Below, piece after piece: positions 33,009 to 45,400 of a stretch of DNA of 64,000 bases; position 1 is the first letter of the stretch, and each line of letters opens with the position of its first letter. The position numbers and the translations under genes are program-made. Location of the stretch: assembly GCF_918797505.1 (NCBI RefSeq), contig NC_092797.1, positions 12,847,372 through 12,911,371 of the forward strand. The letters are read 5' to 3'. The notes below the pieces were generated by a model, which ran no database searches, had not been told where the DNA came from, and saw nothing but the letters and a program-made list of their open reading frames with translations. The DNA comes from Bemisia tabaci (Eukaryota; Arthropoda; Insecta; Hemiptera; Aleyrodidae).

Positions 33009-33537
33009 TCCATTGGTAAAAGTCCGCACTGCTCCATGGGAATCGGCGTCATTTTCCGTGGCGGGAAGCAATACCTAGTTTCTCAATTTTATTCATGTAC
33101 CATTTCTACTTTTTCTCTCCTATTTTGTCCACTCTATGCAATGCCTGTAGGCTTGTCTTTGAGAAATTAATATCTTTACGTTTTAAAACTCTGCAACGTA
33201 CTTTTATTTATGACTCTTTCAAGGATTGTTCAAATTAGTCGTGGGTGATCTAAAAAAATCGTTGGGTTCAAAATACCCCTTCACTAATGACCCCTTATAT
33301 TTTACCCTATGAAGAAAAGGCATTTCTTATATAGATGTATGTTTCCTAGGTTACGCTCCACGTTTAGTTCAACAGCGTTTTGCAGCGCTCTCTTCCGTCC
33401 GCGCAAAACCACTTTTACATATTGACGAGGTGCTACGGTAAACGCTCTCCAACGTCTTAACGTTGGAACCGCCGTGTTGTTTTTACATCCAGAATGTTAA
33501 ATCAACTTTACTTTTTTCTCGGTGCACGTTGTACGTA

Positions 33538-33845
33538 GAGTCCCTTTATACTGAGAGTCAAGACAATGCGAATCCATTTCTGATTGGTTAACCGGATTTT
33601 AGGCCTTCACAGTGTCACAAACGGGAATAAAGATTACACTTTCACCAATTGCAAAGATTATAATCTGGAATGGACCGAGGAATTTCGGGTTGGACAAGGA
33701 ACAAACGGAATGAGAGAAGGAACGGAGAAAGGAATTTGAGAATGAGCCGATCAAAGATTACGAGAAACGTTCAATTTGTGTAATCTTTATTCCCGTTTGT
33801 GACTCCATGAGGGGTGTTGTCTTGACTCTCAGTATAAAGGGACTC
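33538..33845. repeat. TA-flanked foldback element
   Basis: 308 bp with inverted ends GAGTCCCTTTATACTGAGAG and its complement, TA on both sides (33536-33537 and 33846-33847), and a second inverted block inside (CACAAACGGGAATAAAGATT at 33616 and its complement at 33778). TA duplications and this shape fit a Tc1/mariner-type MITE. Confidence 0.75.
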
Positions 33846-33849
33846 TAGT

Positions 33850-34200
33850 CGCACGTTACGTTACGCGACATTGGTTCTCGGATTTCGACGTGACTCGGCC
33901 GTTGCGGGTCGGCAACAACGGCGAGAGGCGGAGACGAAACGGGAGAACGTCAGAACGTAGAACGTGTCCGCGGCAGGAGCGACGACAACGACGTCGGATG
34001 CGAGAGGCGAGACCGGCTGCGCGTCATTTTTGCCACTCGTGAATGCAGCTCATCAGTTTTCGTAAATCGAATCATAGAGCGCGATTGTCGTCCCGATTGC
34101 GACGGACAAACAAACTAGACGAGCATCGCGCGCTCCCATTGATTCTCATTTCTCGCCCGGGCTGGGATTTCTCCGGGCGGCCGGCCCCTCCCTCCACCCC
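33850..34200. other. GC-rich, CpG-dense block
   Basis: CGACG and GCGAGAGGCG words throughout; no open frame longer than expected. Could be a promoter or 5' UTR of an unseen gene (an initiator-like CATCAGTTTTCG occurs at about 34048), but no exon can be shown. Confidence 0.25.
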
Positions 34201-35045
34201 GCCGACTCATCACTAACTTGTTCCGTGAAGAATGGTGCTGAAATTAGGTCGATTGACTTGTTGGTTACGCCGCTGGCGTGAAGGAAAAAATGAAATACTA
34301 GTCTGAGGGGTTTTTAAAAGTCTTATCCGGATGGAGCTATTTTGAAATGTCGGGGTAGACGACTTTATCAACTGGTAGAAGTGTTTTGATTTGCACGACA
34401 AAATGTAATGTTTCATAAGGTTAGATGAGCTAAGTTTGTGATTTTTTTAAGAATCTTCCTGTATAATGGAAAATTGGAATTTAGTAGATTTTAAAATGAC
34501 AAAATGTATCTCTTTTGATGTCATGGGTTGGCATTTCTCATTTATACACATATGTATATTATACATCCTCTAGCCAGAGGCAGTACACTTAAGAGAATCA
34601 GCACTGCTATCTTCTTCATTGTGTAAAGCTAATTCCGCCTAAAAATGTTGTTATAACTTTTTTCTCACAAACAACATTGATAACAAGTGATCCACAACAT
34701 TGAGCAACATGTGATAACCATATTTTTCTCACTTTGAAAGGTACAGCCAAGTACAGTTAATACATCGCCGTATCACCTAAATAAGTGTGGTGTGTGAGAA
34801 CAATGTCAAAACTTTTAAGTCCCGATACCACTATTCGAGCTCTTAGGTGCGCGTTTTGCCTACCTTCTCAGTTGAAGGCGAATCATGTTCGCGCCGCAAA
34901 GCCGCACTAGGGACCCGAATAGATGTGATCTTTGTTTGCCTCGCACAGAACTGATACTTGGTACTTAAGTGTCTTTCAAATCAGTTCATTTTCTTGAGAT
35001 TTTTAGAGACCAAAAGAGGTTACAACAAGCGTGATAATTTGACAA
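34201..35045. other. No gene recognised, left flank of satellite
   Basis: AT-rich unique sequence ending at the first satellite unit. The minus-strand frame at 34213-34416 is unremarkable. Confidence 0.4.
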
Positions 35046-38000
35046 TACCAGTATCTCAAAATATTCAATGAAAAAGCATAAATTATACAATTAACTTTCG
35101 CGCCTGAAGTTTACCCAGTCTCCTGAACAGGTAGACAGGTAATTTTACAGACGAGGCAAGACTAGATGTTGCATATTGCAAAATGTACCAGTATCTCAAA
35201 ATATTCAATGAAAAAGCATAAATTATACAATTAACTTTCGCGCCTGAAGTTTACCCAGTCTCCTGAACAGGTAGACATGTAATTTTACGGACGAGGCAAG
35301 ACTAGATGTTGCATATTGCAAAATGTACCAGTATCTCAAAATATTCAATGAAAAAGCATAAATTATACAATTAACTTTCGCGCCTGAAGTTTACCCAGTC
35401 TCCTGAACAGGTAGACATGTAATTTTACGGACGAGGCAAGACTAGATGTTGCATATTGCAAAATGTACCAGTATCTCAAAATATTCAATGAAAAAGCATA
35501 AATTATACAATTAACTTTCGCGCCTGAAGTTTACCCAGTCTCCTGAACAGGTAGACATGTAATTTTACGGACGAGGCAAGACTAGATGTTGCATATTGCA
35601 AAATGTACCAGTATCTCAAAATATTCAATGAAAAAGCATAAATTATACAATTAACTTTCGCGCCTGAAGTTTACCCAGTCTCCTGAACAGGTAGACAGGT
35701 AATTTTACAGACGAGGCAAGACTAGATGTTGCATATTGCAAAATGTACCAGTATCTCAAAATATTCAATGAAAAAGCATAAATTATACAATTAACTTTCG
35801 CGCCTGAAGTTTACCCAGTCTCCTGAACAGGTAGACATGTAATTTTACGGACGAGGCAAGACTAGATGTTGCATATTGCAAAATGTACCAGTATCTCAAA
35901 ATATTCAATGAAAAAGCATAAATTATACAATTAACTTTCGCGCCTGAAGTTTACCCAGTCTCCTGAACAGGTAGACATGTAATTTTACGGACGAGGCAAG
36001 ACTAGATGTTGCATATTGCAAAATGTACCAGTATCTCAAAATATTCAATGAAAAAGCATAAATTATACAATTAACTTTCGCGCCTGAAGTTTACCCAGTC
36101 TCCTGAACAGGTAGACATGTAATTTTACGGACGAGGCAAGACTAGATGTTGCATATTGCAAAATGTACCAGTATCTCAAAATATTCAATGAAAAAGCATA
36201 AATTATACAATTAACTTTCGCGCCTGAAGTTTACCCAGTCTCCTGAACAGGTAGACAGGTAATTTTACAGACGAGGCAAGACTAGATGTTGCATATTGCA
36301 AAATGTACCAGTATCTCAAAATATTCAATGAAAAAGCATAAATTATACAATTAACTTTCGCGCCTGAAGTTTACCCAGTCTCCTGAACAGGTAGACATGT
36401 AATTTTACGGACGAGGCAAGACTAGATGTTGCATATTGCAAAATGTACCAGTATCTCAAAATATTCAATGAAAAAGCATAAATTATACAATTAACTTTCG
36501 CGCCTGAAGTTTACCCAGTCTCCTGAACAGGTAGACATGTAATTTTACGGACGAGGCAAGACTAGATGTTGCATATTGCAAAATGTACCAGTATCTCAAA
36601 ATATTCAATGAAAAAGCATAAATTATACAATTAACTTTCGCGCCTGAAGTTTACCCAGTCTCCTGAACAGGTAGACAGGTAATTTTACAGACGAGGCAAG
36701 ACTAGATGTTGCATATTGCAAAATGTACCAGTATCTCAAAATATTCAATGAAAAAGCATAAATTATACAATTAACTTTCGCGCCTGAAGTTTACCCAGTC
36801 TCCTGAACAGGTAGACATGTAATTTTACGGACGAGGCAAGACTAGATGTTGCATATTGCAAAATGTACCAGTATCTCAAAATATTCAATGAAAAAGCATA
36901 AATTATACAATTAACTTTCGCGCCTGAAGTTTACCCAGTCTCCTGAACAGGTAGACAGGTAATTTTACAGACGAGGCAAGACTAGATGTTGCATATTGCA
37001 AAATGTACCAGTATCTCAAAATATTCAATGAAAAAGCATAAATTATACAATTAACTTTCGCGCCTGAAGTTTACCCAGTCTCCTGAACAGGTAGACATGT
37101 AATTTTACGGACGAGGCAAGACTAGATGTTGCATATTGCAAAATGTACCAGTATCTCAAAATATTCAATGAAAAAGCATAAATTATACAATTAACTTTCG
37201 CGCCTGAAGTTTACCCAGTCTCCTGAACAGGTAGACATGTAATTTTACGGACGAGGCAAGACTAGATGTTGCATATTGCAAAATGTACCAGTATCTCAAA
37301 ATATTCAATGAAAAAGCATAAATTATACAATTAACTTTCGCGCCTGAAGTTTACCCAGTCTCCTGAACAGGTAGACATGTAATTTTACGGACGAGGCAAG
37401 ACTAGATGTTGCATATTGCAAAATGTACCAGTATCTCAAAATATTCAATGAAAAAGCATAAATTATACAATTAACTTTCGCGCCTGAAGTTTACCCAGTC
37501 TCCTGAACAGGTAGACAGGTAATTTTACAGACGAGGCAAGACTAGATGTTGCATATTGCAAAATGTACCAGTATCTCAAAATATTCAATGAAAAAGCATA
37601 AATTATACAATTAACTTTCGCGCCTGAAGTTTACCCAGTCTCCTGAACAGGTAGACATGTAATTTTACGGACGAGGCAAGACTAGATGTTGCATATTGCA
37701 AAATGTACCAGTATCTCAAAATATTCAATGAAAAAGCATAAATTATACAATTAACTTTCGCGCCTGAAGTTTACCCAGTCTCCTGAACAGGTAGACATGT
37801 AATTTTACGGACGAGGCAAGACTAGATGTTGCATATTGCAAAATGTACCAGTATCTCAAAATATTCAATGAAAAAGCATAAATTATACAATTAACTTTCG
37901 CGCCTGAAGTTTACCCAGTCTCCTGAACAGGTAGACAGGTAATTTTACAGACGAGGCAAGACTAGATGTTGCATATTGCAAAATGTACCAGTATCTCAAA

Positions 38001-40365
38001 ATATTCAATGAAAAAGCATAAATTATACAATTAACTTTCGCGCCTGAAGTTTACCCAGTCTCCTGAACAGGTAGACATGTAATTTTACGGACGAGGCAAG
38101 ACTAGATGTTGCATATTGCAAAATGTACCAGTATCTCAAAATATTCAATGAAAAAGCATAAATTATACAATTAACTTTCGCGCCTGAAGTTTACCCAGTC
38201 TCCTGAACAGGTAGACATGTAATTTTACGGACGAGGCAAGACTAGATGTTGCATATTGCAAAATGTACCAGTATCTCAAAATATTCAATGAAAAAGCATA
38301 AATTATACAATTAACTTTCGCGCCTGAAGTTTACCCAGTCTCCTGAACAGGTAGACATGTAATTTTACGGACGAGGCAAGACTAGATGTTGCATATTGCA
38401 AAATGTACCAGTATCTCAAAATATTCAATGAAAAAGCATAAATTATACAATTAACTTTCGCGCCTGAAGTTTACCCAGTCTCCTGAACAGGTAGACAGGT
38501 AATTTTACAGACGAGGCAAGACTAGATGTTGCATATTGCAAAATGTACCAGTATCTCAAAATATTCAATGAAAAAGCATAAATTATACAATTAACTTTCG
38601 CGCCTGAAGTTTACCCAGTCTCCTGAACAGGTAGACATGTAATTTTACGGACGAGGCAAGACTAGATGTTGCATATTGCAAAATGTACCAGTATCTCAAA
38701 ATATTCAATGAAAAAGCATAAATTATACAATTAACTTTCGCGCCTGAAGTTTACCCAGTCTCCTGAACAGGTAGACATGTAATTTTACGGACGAGGCAAG
38801 ACTAGATGTTGCATATTGCAAAATGTACCAGTATCTCAAAATATTCAATGAAAAAGCATAAATTATACAATTAACTTTCGCGCCTGAAGTTTACCCAGTC
38901 TCCTGAACAGGTAGACAGGTAATTTTACAGACGAGGCAAGACTAGATGTTGCATATTGCAAAATGTACCAGTATCTCAAAATATTCAATGAAAAAGCATA
39001 AATTATACAATTAACTTTCGCGCCTGAAGTTTACCCAGTCTCCTGAACAGGTAGACATGTAATTTTACGGACGAGGCAAGACTAGATGTTGCATATTGCA
39101 AAATGTACCAGTATCTCAAAATATTCAATGAAAAAGCATAAATTATACAATTAACTTTCGCGCCTGAAGTTTACCCAGTCTCCTGAACAGGTAGACAGGT
39201 AATTTTACAGACGAGGCAAGACTAGATGTTGCATATTGCAAAATGTACCAGTATCTCAAAATATTCAATGAAAAAGCATAAATTATACAATTAACTTTCG
39301 CGCCTGAAGTTTACCCAGTCTCCTGAACAGGTAGACATGTAATTTTACGGACGAGGCAAGACTAGATGTTGCATATTGCAAAATGTACCAGTATCTCAAA
39401 ATATTCAATGAAAAAGCATAAATTATACAATTAACTTTCGCGCCTGAAGTTTACCCAGTCTCCTGAACAGGTAGACATGTAATTTTACGGACGAGGCAAG
39501 ACTAGATGTTGCATATTGCAAAATGTACCAGTATCTCAAAATATTCAATGAAAAAGCATAAATTATACAATTAACTTTCGCGCCTGAAGTTTACCCAGTC
39601 TCCTGAACAGGTAGACATGTAATTTTACGGACGAGGCAAGACTAGATGTTGCATATTGCAAAATGTACCAGTATCTCAAAATATTCAATGAAAAAGCATA
39701 AATTATACAATTAACTTTCGCGCCTGAAGTTTACCCAGTCTCCTGAACAGGTAGACAGGTAATTTTACAGACGAGGCAAGACTAGATGTTGCATATTGCA
39801 AAATGTACCAGTATCTCAAAATATTCAATGAAAAAGCATAAATTATACAATTAACTTTCGCGCCTGAAGTTTACCCAGTCTCCTGAACAGGTAGACATGT
39901 AATTTTACGGACGAGGCAAGACTAGATGTTGCATATTGCAAAATGTACCAGTATCTCAAAATATTCAATGAAAAAGCATAAATTATACAATTAACTTTCG
40001 CGCCTGAAGTTTACCCAGTCTCCTGAACAGGTAGACATGTAATTTTACGGACGAGGCAAGACTAGATGTTGCATATTGCAAAATGTACCAGTATCTCAAA
40101 ATATTCAATGAAAAAGCATAAATTATACAATTAACTTTCGCGCCTGAAGTTTACCCAGTCTCCTGAACAGGTAGACAGGTAATTTTACAGACGAGGCAAG
40201 ACTAGATGTTGCATATTGCAAAATGTACCAGTATCTCAAAATATTCAATGAAAAAGCATAAATTATACAATTAACTTTCGCGCCTGAAGTTTACCCAGTC
40301 TCCTGAACAGGTAGACATGTAATTTTACGGACGAGGCAAGACTAGATGTTGCATATTGCAAAATG
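35046..40365 (+). repeat. Satellite array, 140 bp x 38 with 16-unit higher-order repeat
   Basis: Exactly 38 consecutive 140-bp units, each starting TACCAGTATCTCAAAATATT and ending TTGCATATTGCAAAATG. By eye the units are identical except at two linked sites. Type a has GTAGACAGG with TTTTACAG; type b has GTAGACATG with TTTTACGG. Type a occupies units 1, 5, 9, 12, 14, 18, 21, 25, 28, 30, 34 and 37. From about unit 3 onward the order repeats every 16 units (2,240 bp). No coding frame spans the array. The unit is close to nucleosome length and each contains a TTGCATATTGCAA near-palindrome. Confidence 0.97.
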
Positions 40366-41424
40366 TAGTCGAAATCCAAGCCGAGACGAGGCCCGGCGGG
40401 TGGCGGTGACACTGGCTCGGGGCAAAGGGAAAGAGAAAGAAACTCGTGAATAAAGAAAGGGCGGAATCTGGGATTCCGGAGGTGTCTGTTGCATGGTGGT
40501 AGCACTGAGCGATAAGGTGTGAATGCATCGCCGCGGCCCAGGATCCCAAGGCTCGGCCGGCATACAAAGCATCCGTCCCGGGAACCTATTTTCCTCGTCA
40601 TGCTCCCAACGCTGTTGCATTACCGTTAGCCCGGAAATTGAAGCATGCGAGATCGAGAGTTCAAAAATTTACTTTTGTCTGAGATTGAAGTAATGTTAAT
40701 ACTGAAAGTACTTTTCAAGCCATAGCCTTTTAAAGTAAAAGTCTGCCGAAAATAACCGTTTACCACGAATAATCACTACAATTTGAGAATCGGGAAGGAA
40801 TCTTAGTAGGGAAGGTTTGCCCCAAATCGGGGAGCTGAATTCTTTGATTTCCTCCTTCTTTGATTCTAAATCTTAGGGTCAGTTGGGCCAAAATTCAAGT
40901 TCGATATTTGTCATACCTACCTACTCTTTTGAAGCGGGGTGCCGCAAAACTTCGGCATTTGAATTGATTGTTTCAGTGTATAAATTCGATTTGGTCATCG
41001 TAAATTTTCATGGATCTTGAAAAGCTGAATCAAAAGGTTTTGTACCTATACAATATATTTCAAAAAAATTAATTCGGCTGTTTTCGAACCAGAAGAATTC
41101 AATCCCGAAAACACTGTCCGCTGACACATTTTATTCTTAGCAATCTCACTCAAGAATCATGTGTCATTCTAGCCCTATAGCAGAAATGTCTACCATGGTA
41201 TCTGTGAATTTAGCATTTTTTGGCATATACGGCAACATCAAATGCAGAATCGCAACGAGACAGTTTTTCACTGGCGTCCTTTGATCTGCTATTCCTCCCA
41301 CAGGAATCTGGTCAATCCTTTGACCCTCTTTCTCACGTCTAGGGGTGTTATATGTCTGGAGCCGCTTTCAACTTCAAGTCGGTCGTAATTTTCACACTTA
41401 CGGCGAGCGCAGGGGTCCGAATCG
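40366..41424. other. No gene recognised, right flank of satellite
   Basis: 40370-40640 is moderately GC-rich with overlapping minus-strand frames in three phases, some starting inside the satellite; no domain is recognisable. The remainder is AT-rich unique sequence. Confidence 0.4.
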
Positions 41425-41641
41425 CTACAGCTTCCGATCGCTGCTGAATTGAACGTCACTTAGCAAAAGAGACTTATCTATATCGAGCGTTTGTTGAAAA
41501 CATCCAACCCTTTTGGCGGTGGATTCACCCCCAATTGAAAGTTTGTCGTTTGGAGGTTGAATTCCGGTCCAATCTGCTTTAGTCTTGGCCTTTACTAAAT
41601 GCCTCAACTTGGCGATTTTGTAAGTAGACTGGTTCTTACGC
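41425..41641 (-). CDS. Candidate exon remnant next to a TTAA MITE, low support
   Basis: Minus-strand frame of about 70 codons ending at a stop near 41425, containing STYKIAKLRHLVKAKTKADW and STAKRVGCFQQTLDIDKSLL. Composition is protein-like. The frame runs into the family F element at 41646. With the element and one TTAA removed, the upstream side would read GTTACTTTTAAG before the frame, which resembles a 3' splice site. No domain recognised. Confidence 0.2.
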
Positions 41642-41645
41642 TTAA

Positions 41646-42024
41646 GATGATTCGATGGACGCCATATCGCATCGATTGGTTCCATTTTTCAGCTACTCGT
41701 CATTTTATTCCAATTTTGAGATGGCAATTCTGTTGTCAGGAGATTAAATCACTCTTTTACCAATTTTAACAAAGAAATTCAACGTAATAAAGGCGTGGTT
41801 TTTTTAAAGAGAAAATATCGCATTCGAGTGCAGTATCGAAATCAGTATCGAATGTTGTCGTTAAATGTATGTTTTCTCTCTAAAAAAACCCAGCCTAGTG
41901 TCCTGACAACAGAATTGCGATCTCAAAATTGGAGAAAAATGACGAGTAGCTGAAAAAATGGAACCAATTGATGCGATACATCGCATGCCGTTCTGACACA
42001 AAATATGGCGTACATCGAATCACC
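41646..42024. repeat. TTAA-flanked palindromic MITE, family F copy 2
   Basis: 379 bp with the same arms as 16968-17411; TTAA on both sides (41642-41645 and 42025-42028). The left arm has lost about 25 bp after GACGCCATAT and the right arm lacks the segment between AAAAACC and CTGACAACAG, so this copy is a deletion derivative. Confidence 0.85.
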
Positions 42025-42182
42025 TTAAAAGTAACATGATGTATACATAAACAAAGAAATGTTAACTATATACATTCGATGATACAACATCTTTCAACCA
42101 GCAGCAACACCTACCATTTGCTCTGGCTGGTTTTGGACGAACGTGGTGAGAAACAAATGAAAATTAGTCTAAGAGACTCAAG

Positions 42183-42268
42183 TCTAGCGCGCCTTCAACA
42201 AGACGCAATACGCTACGCATCACCGCAAAGTTAGTTTAGTTGCTTAACCCAACCAAACCTAACTTGAC
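42183..42268 (-). repeat. Dispersed repeat family L, reverse fragment
   Basis: GCGCGCCTTCAACAAGACGC then CCGCAAAGTTAGTTTAGTTG and AACCCAACCAAACC, collinear with 32630-32726. Confidence 0.5.
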
Positions 42269-42810
42269 GTAGCTTTCTGTTGTACTCAGGATGTATTCAG
42301 CGGTAATCTAATGAAATTCAACTTTCAAAGACTCGTTTCTCATGAAATTAGTCGACACGTTACGCAACAGTCGACGAGGAAGTTATTGGAACCGTAAAGT
42401 ACAGAAAAATAGTTTTCAAAGTCACCCCAGAATATCCATGAACACGGACATTTCATCGAATGCCACGCAGTTACTCCTATGAATAACCACTGCGTTGGTG
42501 AGTGCCATGTTGGCATCAGCATGGTATCACATGGTGACTACGAGTAACAGCAGCATGATACTATGTTAGTCACTTTGATGAAGTTGATACCACCTTGGAA
42601 AAGTACAAGTACAAATTATATCAAAGGACATGGTTTGTATACCAAACTTTCATTTAAATTGACCAAAACCGGAAGTTGTTCTGAAACATCTGGGGATGGA
42701 GAAAGTGTCCTACTGAACGAGTGTCTGTTTCTCATGATGTCATTCAGAGGTTCCAACTTGCAAGTGGCTATAGCTCATTGAACTGTCATTACTTCGCAAA
42801 GACTACATAT

Positions 42811-43056
42811 AGTCGTAATGTAAATGGGAGAGCTGGCGCCATGTTCTGCTCGACGAGTTCCGAACCCGGTGTGCGGGGTCACTTTTCCAATACATATTCG
42901 ATCCAAAATGGCGGTGTGGAATATGGCCGGGTCCCCGTGTATCGCAAACAATCGATTATGTATCGAAAAAGTGACCCGGCGCCGCACAGGAATCGTGGAA
43001 TTCGGGACCTGGAAATTGCTTAAAGTGGCGCCAGCTCTCCCACTTACATTACGACT
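42811..43056. repeat. Foldback element, single copy in window
   Basis: Inverted ends AGTCGTAATGTAAATGGGAG with AGCTGGCGCCA and their complement at 43025-43056. A second inner inverted pair (GGTCACTTTTCCAATACAT and ATGTATCGAAAAAGTGACC) makes it a two-tier hairpin. Open frames on both strands are palindrome artefacts. Target duplication not resolved. Confidence 0.75.
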
Positions 43057-43752
43057 CTGTGCACTCCATGTTAATTCGATCCAGATTCGATCCTGATGGC
43101 TCGCGTGTGTTTTGCAACTTTTCAACACAGTGATTTGGTCCTTATGATATGAAGAAAAAACTGAGCGATAAATTTAATAACCGCAGGCTACTTCGTTTTC
43201 TACTTCCTATATATTAAATCAAAAGGACTTTTTTTGGGTTTTTTTTTTGTAAAAAAAAGTAATAAAAAAAATGCGCAGCGACAGCTCTTACACCTGAAGA
43301 GTGACGAGATCTAGTCCCCAGATTTTCGGTTTACGAATAGGGGGAAAAAAGGAACAAGTCTTTGGGGAGACTCAAGACCAAAGTACTCAGCGGAAGTGGT
43401 GAAGTATAACATGAGCTTAAGGATCCCTGTACGAGGCGGCTCCAATTTGGAGATGCAGCTCCGGTGTGCAGCATAAATCCACGTCGAAGCTAAAACTGGA
43501 ATTTGCGTTAGTAGCGGAACGAGACCTCAGAATCCTTCAACGTCCATTTACATCCGCATCTTTTCGGTCCAGATTAATCTCCACGCTCTCCCGCCACCCG
43601 CCGTCCGGCAAGGCTCTATCACATCCATGTTGCCAATTCTCGAAAATTGGAATTTATTGGAATTAGTTTTCCAGAGTAACTTATTGAAAAAGCCAAACGT
43701 ATTTTATGTTAGGTATCCGTACAAATTCTCATATCTTCAACGAGGCATCATT

Positions 43753-43976
43753 CACTGGAAAAAAAACACATTGGATCTAGAGTCCAGACTCTTGAAAACA
43801 TTGACAAGAAAAGGACTCTTGATTCAATCAGATTTAAGCTTAAATCAAAAGGAAATTCGCTCAAATTAAGAGCTTAAATGATGATTTAAGCTTAAATCTG
43901 ATGAATCAAGAGTATTTTTTCTTGTCGATGTTTTTAAGAGTCTGGACTCTAGATCCAATGTGTTTTTTTTCCAGTG
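43753..43976. repeat. Palindromic MITE, family A copy
   Basis: CACTGG plus A8 then CACATTGGATCTAGAGTCCA, ending CCAGTG. The intact CTTAAATCAAAAGG word here is the empty-site reference for the D insertion at 19281. Confidence 0.88.
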
Positions 43977-44098
43977 CTTGTTACGATGCTCGATTTTCTT
44001 CAGTGTAAACCATTTACTTATCAAAGGTTCCCTTCCCTAGCACCGCATTATTTTGGTCTGATGAGCCGTCTTAGCGACCAAAAAACAACTTTGAAATC

Positions 44099-44245
44099 TT
44101 GGCCCAAAACAAATATGACCGTCTGCTGTTGATAAAAAATGAGCGAACCGTCACCTCACTTGAACCGAATACATTTTCATTTTTGAAGAATTTGACGCCA
44201 CTGTATTTTTATCAACAGCAGACGGTCATATTTGTTTTCGGCCAA
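44099..44245. repeat. Foldback element, single copy in window
   Basis: Inverted arms TTGGCCCAAAACAAATATGA with CCGTCTGCTGTTGATAAAAA and their complement at about 44208-44245. The loop is about 70 bp. No clear target duplication. Confidence 0.75.
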
Positions 44246-44492
44246 ACTACGAAATTGTCGGAATTCAAATCTCGCGCCGCAGATCTGGTGGCGGGAACAA
44301 AGAGCTACCCTTCTGGAAAAGAGGTCGGCAAGAGCATACCTACGGATCACTCACTTCGGGATGTTCAGTTTTTGACCGCATAAGTGATTATATTGCTTAT
44401 TTTTGCCTTTTCTTTTCGTCGGCAAATGCATAAATAATCAATGAGGAACACAGGAAAACACAACGATTTTGGAATTTTGAAAATAGTACATT

Positions 44493-44914
44493 CTTTAAAA
44501 TTTCAGAGTGAAATTCGATGCTGGAGTCTACATAGCGCCCGAAAACTGCGAGATGTATGAACGCGGAGCGGAATCTGTTCTCTTTCAGTGGCGTGGCGTG
44601 AAATGCGATGTATCGATTGTTATGTCATTTAAACTTATGGTAAAGAATCGATTATTAAGGTGTTCGCTGCGAACACCCTGTCTATCGATCCTTTTCCATA
44701 GGTTTAAATGCATAAAAATCGATGTATCGCAATTCACGCCACGCCACTGTTCTCTTCACAGAGTGACCTCCACCATTACGAAACGGAACCTACCCTTTTC
44801 GTAAAGTGCCGTAGGCTAATATGGTTCTAATTGCATTTCGCATTCATATCTTTTGGGGTTTCTAGACGCTATATGGACTCCGGCACGGAATCACACTCCT
44901 CGATTTTTAACACC
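44493..44914. repeat. Foldback element family M, copy 1, interrupted
   Basis: Left arm AGAGTGAAATTCGATGCTGG with GAGTCTACATAGCGCCCGAA and right arm, on the other strand, GAGTGTGATTCCGTGCCGGA with GTCCATATAGCG. The element is split by the hAT-like MITE at 44586-44749. Copy 2 is at 56044-56551, where the corresponding point is unoccupied. End positions are approximate. Confidence 0.6.
44586..44749. repeat. hAT-like MITE nested in family M
   Basis: 164 bp with ends CAGTGGCGTGGCGTGAAATG and ATTCACGCCACGCCACTG. Flanking octamers TTCTCTTT and TTCTCTTC agree at 7 of 8 bases. The centre has the palindrome GTGTTCGCTGCGAACAC. The CAGTGG-type ends with an 8-bp duplication are diagnostic of the hAT superfamily. 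Relatives at 51152-51308 and 60738-60911. Confidence 0.85.
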
Positions 44915-44989
44915 GTACAGACCCTAAGAAAAAAGGCAAATTCACCCCCCCTCCCCCCATTTTAGCAGGCACCCCCGGAAAATTGTGAA

Positions 44990-45400
44990 ACACCGCACGA
45001 GATAATCGCGTTTTTCCAATCCACCCGTCAATTTGAACCCCTCAACTTTGATCCGAGCATGGCAGCACCGCCGCGAAACCTCCCCGCCCCCCGTCCACCC
45101 CCCTCGCCGGTCGAGACGGTTTCAATTTGAGAATTTATCCGGACCAAGATTAATGGCGGAGATGACGCGACTAACCGCCCGGAAAACAAATCGCCGGAAT
45201 TACGATTGCAAATTAGAGACAGGGCGGCCAAGGTTTACCGCCCCTCCCACTGCCCCCCCCCCCCCCCCCCCCCGCTTGCCGGCCAGGGATCAGACGGAAT
45301 TGAGCCTTCATTAAAAATCGGCCACACCTTAGCTTCCGGCCGCAGTTCCAGTTTGCGGAGTCCCCGCGAGGCCGGCAAAGAGCACGTAACTTGAGTCGAA
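44990..45400. other. GC-rich island with C21 run
   Basis: CpG-rich block with C21 at 45253-45273. Overlapping frames on both strands are proline/glycine-rich by composition. No supported exon. Confidence 0.4.

Noticed and set aside
34021..34110. Possible promoter with initiator-like CATCAGTTTTCG
   Set aside because: No downstream element at the expected spacing, no TATA and no exon; a five-base initiator match is not evidence alone.
34201..40601. Satellite as a CRISPR array
   Set aside because: Units are 140 bp and contiguous with no variable spacers; the host is eukaryotic and no cas genes are present.
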